Positions 41,892 to 50,753 of a DNA stretch of 64,000 nt are shown piece by piece. Source of the stretch: Nonomuraea angiospora. Its GTDB lineage: Bacteria; Actinomycetota; Actinomycetes; Streptosporangiales; Streptosporangiaceae. The number at the start of each line of letters is the position of its first letter. Position 1 is the first letter of the stretch. The stretch covers positions 12,400,001 to 12,464,000 of the forward strand of contig NZ_JADBEK010000001.1 in assembly GCF_014873145.1 (NCBI RefSeq), in the 5' to 3' direction. The notes below the pieces were generated by a model. The model was not told where the DNA came from and did no database searches. It saw only the letters and a program-made list of their open reading frames with translations. The position numbers and the translations under genes were made by a program.

Positions 41892-44800
41892 ATGGAAATG
41901 GTGGAAGTGAATACGATTCGAGCGTTATGTGGTGGTGGCAGGACGGCAGGGGTCATCGGCACCGTGCTCTCGCTGCTTCTCGCAGGCAGCCCCATCACCG
42001 AGGCAAAAGCGGCGGCGAACCCGCCCCCGGCACCGGTGTGCGAACGTCAGGTGGTTCTGGAAGCGTGGGTGACGGGCGGCGTGAATGTGCGTCCGGCCGC
42101 CGAGAGGGCGCTGCTCGGGGACAGAGCGGCGGTCTGTGCCCTGCTCGCCGAGCTTCCCCGGCTCGTGGCGCAGGACGATCGTGAGCAGGTCGGCCGCATC
42201 AAGTCCCGGGGCGAGCCTGAGGTGGCCGCCGCTGCCAATGCCGCCCTGCTCTCGGACGACCCCGGCGCCGTGGCGAAGTTTCTCGACGGTGGCTGGGAGA
42301 CCGCCCGGGAGATCGACCTGCGCGCCAGCGTGAACAAGATGAAGGCGGCCGGCGGACCGGAGGTCAAGGCCGCCGCGAACGCGGTGCTGCGCAACGGGTC
42401 CCGTGCGGACCTGGGGAAGTTCATCGACTCCGGCTGGCGGGTGCCGTACCGGATCGACCTGCGCGTGGTCGTCAACCGGGCGATGTCCGAAGGGGGCCCG
42501 CAGGTGCAGGCCGCGGCGAACCGGGCACTCCAGGACGGCAGCCTGGAGATGCTGGAGCGTTTCGCCCAGATCGACTGGGGTGTGGCCCAGGCCCGGGACA
42601 ACGAGAACCAGACCTTGAACGATCTCCGGGCGAGCGCCACCGAGGCGACCCGCCGCGCGGCGTTCGAGACGATCTCCGCGGTCGCGCAGGCCGACCGTGC
42701 GAAAGCCGAGGCCGCGGCGGCCAAGAGCGACGCGGAAGAGGCGCAACGCCTCGCCTCGCTGGCCGGGCAGGAGTCGGCGGAGGCCAAGCGTCAGGCCCAA
42801 CGCGCTGCTGAGGCCGCCGACCGTGCCGCGGCCGCGTCCCGGGTCGCCGTACAGGCCGCGCGGACAGCGGCGACGGCCGCGCGCGCAGCCTCAGGGGCCG
42901 CCGCACGCGCGGCGACCGCGGCGGCGCGGGCGCACACGAAGTCGGACGAGGCGTGGGCGGCCGCGACGGCGGCGGAGCTGGACGCGGCAGCCGCTGCCAA
43001 AGCGGAGCAGTACAACCGGGACATGCAGCGGATCGGCCCGGAGATCACCGCGTTGATCTCGCCCATCAATCAGATCATCATCGTGACCGAGCAGGCGCGC
43101 GCCGCGGTCGCCGCCGCCGATTCGGCCAGGGCGAACACCGAGGCCGCCGGACGCGCGGCCGAGGCCGCCGGGCGTTATGCGGGGCAGGCCAGCGCCGAGG
43201 CCCGGAACGCGTTCGCAGCGGCCGCGCGGGCGAAAGCGAGCGCGGACCAGGCGAGGCGCGCCACCGAGGAGACGGTACGTCAGGCCGACATCGCCAAGGA
43301 CGCGGCCGGAAAGGCGCGCGACGCGGCGACGCGCGCCGTGACCTACGCGGAGCAGTCGGCGAGCGCCGCGGCGAGCGCTGCCCAGCACGCGGGCAGCGCC
43401 GTCAACGCGGCCGAGCTGGCGACGCAGCACGCGAACAACGCCTACCGCGCGGCGGAGGACGCGTTGCAGGCGGCTGAGACGGCCCAGATCGTTTACAAAG
43501 CGGCGCGTGAGGCGGACGCCGAACGACTCCAGAAGGAGCTGGAACTTGAGCTGTCCTTCGCCCGGTACATCAGCCAGAAGGCCGCCGAGGCCCGTTTGGG
43601 GGAGGCTCGCGGCTTCGATGTGCCAATGGGCCAGTACCACACCCCGCAGATCGACGCGCTGATCGCCGAGGTCGCCAACGCGCCGGAGACCGAGGCCGCG
43701 TCGGCGGCCCTCAAGGCGCGGGAGGTGGCCCGCTACTTCGCGACCGTGCCCGGCACGTGGACCAGTTCGGCGGCCATGAAGGCTCTCGGCGAGGACGATG
43801 ACCTCCTTGTCATCGGGTTCGTCAAGAGCGGACTCGCGTCCGCCGAAGAGCAGGACGACCGCACGACGCTGACCGGCCTCATGATCACCGGCAGCGCGGC
43901 CATGAGAGCAGCCGCTCAGGACGCTCTCGACAGCGGATGGTCCGACGTCATCGAGTTCCTCAAGGACCCGGACTACCCCGAGCGAGCCGCCGAGAACCGG
44001 GAGGAGGTCAACGGCATCCTTGCTGACGCCCGCAGCACCGGCGACACCCACATCGAGGAAGCGGCGAACGTCGCCCTGCGTTCGGACGACCCCGACGCCC
44101 TCAAGAAGTTCCTCGACAAGGAGCACAACACCGCTTACGCGATCGACGTCCGGGCGAAGGTCGGCGCGATCGCCGGGGACGACTCTCACGGGACCGAGGT
44201 GCGCAACGGCGCCCAAATCGCGCTGGCCGGCACGACGGCGATGCAGGTCGAATTCCTGGAGGTGGAGCGGCACCGTGCGGCCCAGCGCGACTACGCGACC
44301 GCGACGCACAACTACATCGCCAGTTCCTTGATGATCGAGACCTCGCAGATCGCGCAGCAGGCCGTCGACTTCGCGCGCACCGCGCAGGCTGCGGCGGCGG
44401 AGGCCCGCGGTGCGGCGGAGGAGGCCATCGGTTACGCGAACGACGCCGGCAAGGCGGCCGAGGAGGCGAAGAAGTTCGCGACCGATGCCGTCGCCCACGC
44501 CCGCGACGCCGCCGCGTCCGCGGAACGGGCAGCGGCGGCCGTCCGCACCGCCGCCGCAGCGACCAAGCAGGCCCAGCAGTCGGCCAGATCGGCGTCCCTC
44601 TCGGCCCGCTGGGCCCGCGCCTCGGCCGTCTCGGCGGCAAAGGACGCGGCCAGCGCCTACGCCGCCTATGACACCGCGTACGCCGCGCAGATCGCGGCCG
44701 GCGAGAGCGCGTCCGTGGCGGCTCGCATCGCCGCGGAAGTGTTCGAGACCTATCGGCTGGAGGCCGAGGGACATCTGCGCGAGCTCAAGCGGGAATTGAA

Positions 44801-45983
44801 AGAGCACTGCGAGAACGCACCCGAACTCGGCAATCCTGGATACCACGACTGCGACGCACGCGCCGAAGAGATCCTGAACGACCCCAAGGGGCCGCTCCAC
44901 GATCCGGACGGCTTCGCCAAGGACAACGTCGAGCACTGCAAGAGGCAGTTTGTCGGCAAAGCCCAGGACGCCTGCATGTCCATCGTCCTGAGCCCGATAT
45001 TCTCCTTCGCGGCAAGGGAAATCGGCAACCGGGAGACCGACGCTCAGCGCCTCGCCGAAGAGTACATAGCCCTGACCGGCATGGACCTGATCAACGCCGC
45101 CTCCCAGTACGGCTTGGTCGGCGATTGCAAGAACGCCCTCAAGGGCGGTGTCGCGGATGCGGCGCAGTCGTTCACGGACTGCATCACTGGAGCCCTGGAA
45201 CTGTCCGAAGATCCCGACTGGGACGAGTACGCGTCCCAGTGGAGGGGGACCTTCGTGGCGTCGCACGTCCCGGAGGAACTCCGGTTCGGCGAGTACAACT
45301 CGATCTGGGGAACGATGTACCTGCTCGCGCGCCAATCTGATCTGTCCATCCTCTGGGCGACCCGCGAGACCGAGCTGGCAACGTCGATACTGCGCACTGT
45401 TCCGATCGGATGCGTCCAGGAAGGCGGGCACTGCCCGTTCGAGGACGCGGCGCAGCAGCTCAAGGACGTGAGCGAGACCATCAAACGGCTCAACAACCAG
45501 GGCTACATCGTGGACGCGTCCGGGCGGGTGCTCGATGCGAACGGCCTGCCGATCGCGACCCTGCCACCGGTCACCGATCTGGAGAAGTGGGCCAACTACA
45601 CCGTCGAGAGCGGTCTGCACGACGACCTCGCGGCCCTCGAACAACGTCTCAGCCTGCTGTACACGCAGCAGTTCGGCCTGCCCATGGCGCCCCCGGCCTG
45701 GCACCTCGAGACGCAGCTCGCCTACCGTGTCGCCACGCGGGAGGTGGCGCTGAAGGAGAACACGCTGCGGCTCGTCATGAACAACCGCGGCGGCGTCTGC
45801 GACGCGGTGCCGATCAGCGGCACTGGGCCCGATGCGCAGCGTCAGATCGTGGCCGGGTGTGTCCAGGCCATCAAACTGCTGCTGCCGGCCGGCACCACCA
45901 TGATCATCTACTATCCGGATCCGGACAATCCGGCGGAACTGCTGGAGGTCACCGTGCGTGGGGTCGGCCGCTGGCTGGACTGA
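41892..45983 (+). CDS. Secreted ALF-repeat protein with C-terminal deaminase-like domain
   Basis: 1363 residues from ATG 41892; a GTG at 41907 with a GGTGGAA site is equally possible. A hydrophobic signal sequence (GVIGTVLSLLLAGSPI) precedes three or four ALF repeats (residues about 60-240, EVAAAANAALLSDDPGAVAKFLDGGWETA). An Ala-rich coiled coil (240-560), more ALF-like units (580-800) and a second coiled coil (800-930) follow. A Cys-rich part comes next. The last 93 residues read HLETQ (His1271, Glu1273), LVMNNRGGVC (Cys1303), AGC (Cys1323), LLPAGTTMIIYYPD, matching the HxE...C...C layout of SCP1.201/DddA-like nucleic-acid deaminase toxins. I infer a polymorphic-toxin-like effector. No immunity gene follows; a strong terminator does. 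Confidence 0.82.
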   Translation: MEMVEVNTIRALCGGGRTAGVIGTVLSLLLAGSPITEAKAAANPPPAPVCERQVVLEAWVTGGVNVRPAAERALLGDRAAVCALLAELPRLVAQDDREQVGRIKSRGEPEVAAAANAALLSDDPGAVAKFLDGGWETAREIDLRASVNKMKAAGGPEVKAAANAVLRNGSRADLGKFIDSGWRVPYRIDLRVVVNRAMSEGGPQVQAAANRALQDGSLEMLERFAQIDWGVAQARDNENQTLNDLRASATEATRRAAFETISAVAQADRAKAEAAAAKSDAEEAQRLASLAGQESAEAKRQAQRAAEAADRAAAASRVAVQAARTAATAARAASGAAARAATAAARAHTKSDEAWAAATAAELDAAAAAKAEQYNRDMQRIGPEITALISPINQIIIVTEQARAAVAAADSARANTEAAGRAAEAAGRYAGQASAEARNAFAAAARAKASADQARRATEETVRQADIAKDAAGKARDAATRAVTYAEQSASAAASAAQHAGSAVNAAELATQHANNAYRAAEDALQAAETAQIVYKAAREADAERLQKELELELSFARYISQKAAEARLGEARGFDVPMGQYHTPQIDALIAEVANAPETEAASAALKAREVARYFATVPGTWTSSAAMKALGEDDDLLVIGFVKSGLASAEEQDDRTTLTGLMITGSAAMRAAAQDALDSGWSDVIEFLKDPDYPERAAENREEVNGILADARSTGDTHIEEAANVALRSDDPDALKKFLDKEHNTAYAIDVRAKVGAIAGDDSHGTEVRNGAQIALAGTTAMQVEFLEVERHRAAQRDYATATHNYIASSLMIETSQIAQQAVDFARTAQAAAAEARGAAEEAIGYANDAGKAAEEAKKFATDAVAHARDAAASAERAAAAVRTAAAATKQAQQSARSASLSARWARASAVSAAKDAASAYAAYDTAYAAQIAAGESASVAARIAAEVFETYRLEAEGHLRELKRELKEHCENAPELGNPGYHDCDARAEEILNDPKGPLHDPDGFAKDNVEHCKRQFVGKAQDACMSIVLSPIFSFAAREIGNRETDAQRLAEEYIALTGMDLINAASQYGLVGDCKNALKGGVADAAQSFTDCITGALELSEDPDWDEYASQWRGTFVASHVPEELRFGEYNSIWGTMYLLARQSDLSILWATRETELATSILRTVPIGCVQEGGHCPFEDAAQQLKDVSETIKRLNNQGYIVDASGRVLDANGLPIATLPPVTDLEKWANYTVESGLHDDLAALEQRLSLLYTQQFGLPMAPPAWHLETQLAYRVATREVALKENTLRLVMNNRGGVCDAVPISGTGPDAQRQIVAGCVQAIKLLLPAGTTMIIYYPDPDNPAELLEVTVRGVGRWLD

Positions 45984-46000
45984 TCCTGCGGGATGCGTAC

Positions 46001-46041
46001 GGATGGAGGCGCGGTCGTCGAGGGACGCCGCGCCTTCATCC
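46001..46041 (+). terminator. Strong hairpin terminator after ALF-repeat gene
   Basis: A 14-base stem: GGATGGAGGCGCGG at 46001-46014 pairs with CCGCGCCTTCATCC at 46028-46041 with one G-T mismatch and a 13-base loop. It lies 17 bases after the stop at 45983. It ends transcription before the convergent reductase gene. Confidence 0.75.
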
Positions 46042-46133
46042 TGCGGCTCCTTCGCCTGGCCGCTCACCCCACACGCGCGAGCTTTGACGCCCTACAGCCG
46101 GCGCCGTTCCAAACAAGATCAACTCGGCAGGCC

Positions 46134-47018
46134 CTAAGGACGGGTCTGACCCGACAGTCGCTGCACGCCGCGTAGCAGCGCGGAGTGGTCGAGGGCGCCG
46201 TCGCCCGAGGCGTTCGCTGCCGCGACGAGCTGGGCGACCAGCGCCCCCAGCGGCAGTACGACGCCGGCCTCGCGGGCGGCCGAGGTGACGATGCCCATGT
46301 CCTTGTGGTGCAGGGCGATGCGGAACCCCGGTTCGAAGGAGTCGTGCAGCATCTTGTCGCGCTTCTGCGTCAGCACGGCGGAGCCGGCCAGCCCGCCGCC
46401 GAGCACCTCCAGAGCCGCCTCCAGGTCCACGCCGTACGCCCGCAGGAACACCACCGCCTCGGCCAACGCCTCGATGTTGGCGGCGACGATGAGCTGGTTG
46501 GCGGCCTTGACCGTCTGGCCGGAGCCGCTCGGGCCGACGTGCACGACCGTCTTGCCGACCGCTTCGAAGACGGGCCTGGCCGCCTCGAAGTCGGCGCTCT
46601 CTCCGCCCACCATGATCGACAGGGCGGCGTTCCTGGCGCCGGCCTCGCCGCCGGAGACGGGCGCGTCGAGGTAGCGCAGGCCGCGCCGGGCCGCCTCGTC
46701 GGCCAGCTCACGGGTGACGTCGGGGCGGATCGTGGAGAAATCGATGATCAGAGTGCCGGGAGCGGCGCCCGCGAACACGCCGTCCTGTCCGGTCAGCACC
46801 TCGCGCACGTCGGGCGAGTCGGGCAGCATGAGCGCGACCACCTCGGCGCCGCGCACCGCGTCGGCGACAGACGCGGCCGCCCGCCCACCGGCTTCGACCA
46901 GGGGTTTGGTCTTCTCCGGCGAGCGGTTGTAGCCGGCCACATCATGCCCGGCCTTGACCAGGTGGACGGCCATGGGGCTGCCCATGATGCCGAGTCCGAT
47001 GAAGGCGATGGTGCTCAC
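46134..47018 (-). CDS. Beta-hydroxyacid dehydrogenase (tartronate-semialdehyde reductase type)
   Basis: 294 residues from GTG 47018, with a GGGAGGAT site. Rossmann start IAFIGLGIMGSPMAVHLVKAGHDVAGYNRSP, substrate motif YLDAPVSGGEAGARNAALSIMVGG, catalytic Lys in GQTVKAANQLIVAANIEALAEA, and C-terminal RIALHHKDMGIVTSAA. The DAPVSGGE and KxxNQ motifs fit 2-hydroxy-3-oxopropionate (tartronate semialdehyde) reductase or 3-hydroxyisobutyrate dehydrogenase. The truncated hydroxypyruvate isomerase gene overlapping its start favours the former. The two would convert glyoxylate- or hydroxypyruvate-derived C3 units to glycerate. Regulated with the GntR gene upstream. Confidence 0.9.
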   Translation of the reverse strand: MSTIAFIGLGIMGSPMAVHLVKAGHDVAGYNRSPEKTKPLVEAGGRAAASVADAVRGAEVVALMLPDSPDVREVLTGQDGVFAGAAPGTLIIDFSTIRPDVTRELADEAARRGLRYLDAPVSGGEAGARNAALSIMVGGESADFEAARPVFEAVGKTVVHVGPSGSGQTVKAANQLIVAANIEALAEAVVFLRAYGVDLEAALEVLGGGLAGSAVLTQKRDKMLHDSFEPGFRIALHHKDMGIVTSAAREAGVVLPLGALVAQLVAAANASGDGALDHSALLRGVQRLSGQTRP

Positions 47019-47308
47019 GTTGATCCTCCCGCGCGTTGCTCGCGTGGTAGCCGGCCGAAGGCGTCGGGGCCCTCGGAACGATATTCGAGACCGACGTGGC
47101 CGCGGTATCCGGCGGCGCGCACGTCGTCGCCGTTGACAGCCAGGTGGTGGAAGTCGGCGACCAGGCCCGCGTTGGGCGCCTGGCCGAGCCGGTCGAGCAC
47201 GGCCACCGTGTCGTCGGCGGTCGGCAGCGGGTAGCGAGGCGCGCCGCTGACGGGTTCGAGCAGCACGGTGCCGTCGACGCCGCGCGCGCACGCCATCAGT
47301 TTCGTCAC
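47015..47308 (-). pseudogene. Hydroxypyruvate isomerase fragment
   Basis: 97 residues, where family members have about 260. It begins in mid-domain with GTVLLEPVSGAPRYPLPTADDTVAVLDRLG, continues VADFHHLAVNGDDV, then jumps to GYRGHVGLEYRSEGPDAFGRLPREQR, the normal C-terminus. The N-terminal half and the stretch that carries HVQIAD and the metal ligands between NGDDV and GYRG are missing. It has an in-frame start and a stop overlapping the next gene (GTGA), so it may still be translated and keep coupling to the reductase, but it cannot be an active isomerase. Confidence 0.8.
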
Positions 47309-47991
47309 TCGGGAGCCTCTTCCGATCGTTCGCGACGGAGCTGGCCGAGCAGGCGCTCCTGAGCCTGGTCGAGGTGGTGGGCCAGGCAGCGCTCAGCGCG
47401 CTCGGGGTCGCCGTCGCCGATGGCCTTCAGGATGTCGTCGTGCTCGTGCACCACGTTCATCGGGTGGGTGGTGCGGTGGGCCTGGAACTGGCCCATCGTC
47501 AGGTGCACCTCACCCAGGATCACCTCGTGCATCCGCGACAGCCGGCGGCTGCCGACGGCGGCGACCAGCGCGGAGTGGAAGGCGATGTCGGCCTCGACCT
47601 GGCTGGCGAACTCCATGTCGCCGGCCGCGGCCTTCATCGCCGCCTGCGCGCGCACGGCCGTGGACGGCACGGTGGCCGAGCGGGCCAGCGCCGCGACGGC
47701 TGCCCGCTCGACGGTCTCGCGGCTGAAGTACAGGTCGCGGATCTCCTCCTCGTCAAGTCTGGGGACCACGGCGGTCTTGTGAGTGGTGCGGCGCAGCAAC
47801 CCGAGAGTGGTCAGCCGCTCCAGGCACGCCTTGGCGGTCGGGCGCGCGACGTTGTATTCGCCGGCGATGCGGATCTCGGTGAGCTTCTCCCCCGGGGCGA
47901 TCTCGCCGTTGACGATGCGCCTTCTGACCGACTCATAGAGCGCATCCGTCAGAGACGACGGGCCGAGAGAGAAGTCGGTCTGACCGTCCAC
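47305..47991 (-). CDS. GntR/FCD-family transcriptional regulator
   Basis: 228 residues. The N-terminal winged helix-turn-helix reads ALYESVRRRIVNGEIAPGEKLTEIRIAGEYNVARPTAKACLERLTTLGLL. The FCD effector domain (about 85-215) holds the metal-binding His set in VEADIAFHSALVAAVGSRRL, EHDDILKAI and AERCLAHHLDQAQ. Such regulators commonly respond to carboxylates such as uronates or hydroxy acids. A matching operator lies at 48016-48026 in its own promoter, and like sites lie before the binding-protein gene and the glycoside hydrolase operon. Its stop overlaps the start of the isomerase fragment. Confidence 0.92.
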   Translation of the reverse strand: MDGQTDFSLGPSSLTDALYESVRRRIVNGEIAPGEKLTEIRIAGEYNVARPTAKACLERLTTLGLLRRTTHKTAVVPRLDEEEIRDLYFSRETVERAAVAALARSATVPSTAVRAQAAMKAAAGDMEFASQVEADIAFHSALVAAVGSRRLSRMHEVILGEVHLTMGQFQAHRTTHPMNVVHEHDDILKAIGDGDPERAERCLAHHLDQAQERLLGQLRRERSEEAPE

Positions 47992-48015
47992 GAAACTCCT
48001 CCCAGATCGCTGAAA

Positions 48016-48026
48016 TCGTCAGACAA
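48016..48026 (-). promoter_or_regulatory. Putative GntR/FCD operator, gntR-type promoter
   Basis: Read on the minus strand this is TTGTCTGACGA, which fits the FadR-subfamily pattern TxGTxxxACxA exactly. It lies 25 bases before the regulator's start at 47991. This suggests autoregulation. Confidence 0.6.
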
Positions 48027-48040
48027 GTATACTAGGCCTC

Positions 48041-48970
48041 TCAGTATCCGGCGGCCTTGTCGACGATGTTCCGCAGCGGCTCGCCCCGCGCGAACCGGCC
48101 CACATTGTCCAGCATGATGTCGAGGCCGCGGCGGGCGGTCTCGGCGGTGGTGGCGCCGTTGTGCGGGGTGACGATGACGTTCGGCAGGGTCCAGAACGGG
48201 CTGTCGCGGGGGAGAGGTTCCACTCCATGGGCGTCCAGCCCGGCTCCGGCGATCTTCCCCTCGCGCAGCGCCTCGAGCAGGGCTCCGTCGTCGGCGATCC
48301 CGCCGCGCGAGACGCAGACGAAGAACGCCGCCGGCCGCATCGCCGCGAACGCCTCGCGGTCGAAGCGGCCCGCCGTGGCCGCGGTGAGCGGCGCGGTCAC
48401 GACCACGAAGTCAGACTCGGCCAGGAAGCGCGGGAAGTCGTCCTGGCCGAACAGCTCGTCCACGCCAGGGGCGCAAGTGCCCGGCGACCTGCGCATGCCG
48501 AGCACCCGCAGGTGGAACGCCTTCGCCTTGGCGGCCAGGTCGAGGCCCGCGTGGCCCAGCCCGTACAGGCCGACGGTCTTGCCCGCCAGCTCGCCGTGGG
48601 CGTAGCGGTCCCAGCGGCGCTCGGACTGGGCGCGCAGCCAGCGCGGCGCGTCCCTGTCGAGCATGAGCATCAGCATCATCGCGTGCTCGGCCAGCGGGAT
48701 CGCGCCGTTGCCCGTGGAGGAGGTGAGGATCACCTCGCTGGCCAGCAGCTTGTCCGACAGGACGGCGTCCACGCCGGCCGACGGGCTGTGCACCCAGCGC
48801 AGCCTGGGCGCCCTGGCCAGCAGCGGGTCCGGCACGTTGCCGACGACGGCGTCGGCGAGCTCGATGCCCTCCGCCGGGTCGGACGCGAACGCGACCTGCG
48901 CGTCCCCGGCGGCCCGGCGGATGCGCCGGCGGGTGACCTCGTCGTGGTGACCGATGACGGTGATTCTCAT
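48041..48970 (-). CDS. D-2-hydroxyacid dehydrogenase
   Basis: 309 residues from ATG 48970, overlapping the permease stop. NAD-binding motif GKTVGLYGLGHAGLDLAAKAKAFHLRVLGMRRSP; catalytic Arg in FVCVSRGGIADD, Glu in GLDAHGVEPLP and His in TPHNGATT are in place. Family members interconvert 2-keto and D-2-hydroxy acids (glyoxylate/hydroxypyruvate reductase, phosphoglycerate-type enzymes). It is the last gene of the sugar-importer operon. The GxGxxG is GLGHAG, a normal variant. The likely job is reduction or oxidation of an acid from the imported glycan. Confidence 0.9.
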   Translation of the reverse strand: MRITVIGHHDEVTRRRIRRAAGDAQVAFASDPAEGIELADAVVGNVPDPLLARAPRLRWVHSPSAGVDAVLSDKLLASEVILTSSTGNGAIPLAEHAMMLMLMLDRDAPRWLRAQSERRWDRYAHGELAGKTVGLYGLGHAGLDLAAKAKAFHLRVLGMRRSPGTCAPGVDELFGQDDFPRFLAESDFVVVTAPLTAATAGRFDREAFAAMRPAAFFVCVSRGGIADDGALLEALREGKIAGAGLDAHGVEPLPRDSPFWTLPNVIVTPHNGATTAETARRGLDIMLDNVGRFARGEPLRNIVDKAAGY

Positions 48971-49854
48971 TTGAGCCCCGTGGTGGCGATGCCGCGGATG
49001 AGCTGTTTCTGGGCGACGGCGAAGAAGATGAGTACGGGCAGCAGCGACACGAGCGACATCGCGAACAGCATGCCCACGCCGGTCTGCGACTCGGAGTCGA
49101 CCATGGAGTTGAGCGCGACCGGCACCGTGAACATCTTCGGCGAGGTGAGGTAGATCAGCGGGACGAAGAAGTCGTTCCAGGTCCAGATGAAGGTGAAGAT
49201 CGTGGTGGTCACGAGAGCGGGCCGCATGAGCGGCAGGACCACCGACCAGAAGGTGCGGAACGGGCCGCATCCGTCGATCCAGGCCGCGCGGTCGAGGTCG
49301 CGCGGGATGGTCCTGATGAACTGCACCATCAGGTAGATGAAGAAGGCGTCGGTGGCCAGGAACTTGGGGAGGAGCAGCGGGAAGTAGGTGTTCACCAGGT
49401 CGAGCTGGGAGAAGAAGATGTACTGCGGGATCACCAGCACGTGCAGCGGCAGCATCACCGAGACCAGCGTGATGGCCAGGTAGACGTTGCGCATCCGGAA
49501 CTCCAGCCGGGCCAGCGCGAACGCCGTCAGCGAGCAGGAGAACAGGTTGCCGATGATCGAGCCGACGGTGACGACCAGGGAGTTGACGAAGAAGACCGAG
49601 AACGGGCGGTTCAGCGCGTTCCAGCCTTCGACGAAGTTGTCGAAGGTGATCTCGCTGGGGATGAGGCCGGGTTCGGTCAGGATCAGGTGGTCGGGCTTGA
49701 CCGAGCTGACGATCATCCAGACCAGCGGATAGAGCATCAGCAGCACGAAGGCGCCGAGGCCGAGGTGCTTGAGCAGGTCGCGGCGGCCGCGCCGCAGAAC
49801 GGCCGTCCTGGAGCCGGCCCGCGCGGACTCGAACGAGGTGGTCGCGGTCGTCAT
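48967..49854 (-). CDS. Carbohydrate ABC transporter permease (MalG type)
   Basis: 295 residues from ATG 49854. Six spans with the inner EAA-loop RTIPRDLDRAAWIDGCGPFRTFWSVVLPL and the C-terminal end KQLIRGIATTGLK, which is diagnostic of MalG-like permeases of CUT1 importers. It works with the MalF-type permease encoded just upstream (stop and start share base 49854) and the binding protein. No ATPase gene is in the operon, so a shared MsiK-type ATPase is probably used, as is common in actinomycetes. The frame back to 50250 was rejected as shadow. Confidence 0.93.
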   Translation of the reverse strand: MTTATTSFESARAGSRTAVLRRGRRDLLKHLGLGAFVLLMLYPLVWMIVSSVKPDHLILTEPGLIPSEITFDNFVEGWNALNRPFSVFFVNSLVVTVGSIIGNLFSCSLTAFALARLEFRMRNVYLAITLVSVMLPLHVLVIPQYIFFSQLDLVNTYFPLLLPKFLATDAFFIYLMVQFIRTIPRDLDRAAWIDGCGPFRTFWSVVLPLMRPALVTTTIFTFIWTWNDFFVPLIYLTSPKMFTVPVALNSMVDSESQTGVGMLFAMSLVSLLPVLIFFAVAQKQLIRGIATTGLK

Positions 49855-50744
49855 CAGTCGTCTCCGTAGAAGACCCAGTACTTCGACAGGATGAAGTGCA
49901 CGGCCGTCACCAGGCCGATCGCGGCCATCAGCACCCAGGCCAGGGCGGAGGCGTAGCCCATGTCGAAATTCGTGAATCCCTGCTGGTAGATGTAGAGCGT
50001 GTAGAACAGCGTCGAGTTGGCGGGGCCTCCGGTGCCGCCGCTGACGACCTGGGCCTGGGTGAAGGTCTGGAACGCGCCGATCGTCTGCAGGATGAGGTTG
50101 AAGAAGATGATCGGGGTGAGCAGCGGGATCGTGACGTGGGTGAACTGCCGGATCACACTGGCGCCGTCCACCCTGGCGGCCTCGTACAGCTCCTCGGGGA
50201 TCTGGCGGAGCCCGGCCAGGAAGATGACCATCGGCGAGCCGAACGTCCACACGTTCAGGACGATCAGCGTCGACAGCGACAGGCTCGGGTTCTGCAGCCA
50301 GCTCCCGAGCTCGAGGCCGAACACCGACAGCGCGCGGTCGATGAGGCCGTCATCGCCGAAGAGCTGGCGCCACAGGATCGCCACGGCCACGCTGGTGCCC
50401 AGCAGCGAGGGCAGGTAGAAGGCGCTGCGGTAGAAGGCCAGCCCGCGCAGCCCGCGGTCGAGGATGAGCGCCAGCAGCAGCGCGAAGCCGAGCTGCAAGG
50501 GGATGGAGACCACGACGTAGACGATCGTCACCCGGACTGCGGCCCAGAAGTTCTCGTCCTTGAACATGCGCTCGAAGTTGGCCAGGCCGTTGAACTCCGG
50601 CGTGCTGAGGATGTTGTAGTCGGTGAAGGCCAGGTAGAGCGAGGCCAGCAGCGGTACGAGCGTGACCAGCACGAGCCCGAGCCACCATGGGATGAGGAAG
50701 ACGTGCGCGGCGCCGCCCTGGCTTTGGAGGCTGCGTTTCGCCAT
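49854..50744 (-). CDS. Carbohydrate ABC transporter permease (MalF type)
   Basis: 296 residues. Six spans with the EAA-loop IPEELYEAARVDGASVIRQFTHVTIPLLTP and an N-terminal FLIPWWLGLVLVTLVPLLASLYLAFTDYNIL. It pairs with the MalG-type permease encoded next to form the translocation pore of a CUT1 sugar importer. The gene lies 9 bases after the substrate-binding protein gene. It carries no ATPase motif. Confidence 0.94.
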   Translation of the reverse strand: MAKRSLQSQGGAAHVFLIPWWLGLVLVTLVPLLASLYLAFTDYNILSTPEFNGLANFERMFKDENFWAAVRVTIVYVVVSIPLQLGFALLLALILDRGLRGLAFYRSAFYLPSLLGTSVAVAILWRQLFGDDGLIDRALSVFGLELGSWLQNPSLSLSTLIVLNVWTFGSPMVIFLAGLRQIPEELYEAARVDGASVIRQFTHVTIPLLTPIIFFNLILQTIGAFQTFTQAQVVSGGTGGPANSTLFYTLYIYQQGFTNFDMGYASALAWVLMAAIGLVTAVHFILSKYWVFYGDD

Positions 50745-50753
50745 GGCGGCCTC

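Noticed and set aside
42891-46067. 1058-codon minus-strand frame opposite the ALF-repeat gene
   Set aside because: Arises from the Ala-rich codon pattern (GCG/GCC) on the other strand; no domains, and the plus frame has signal peptide and repeats.
47992-48040. Palindrome AGTATACT near 48027 as the main GntR operator
   Set aside because: It occurs only once, whereas TTGTnTGAC recurs at all three promoters, so the latter is the better candidate.
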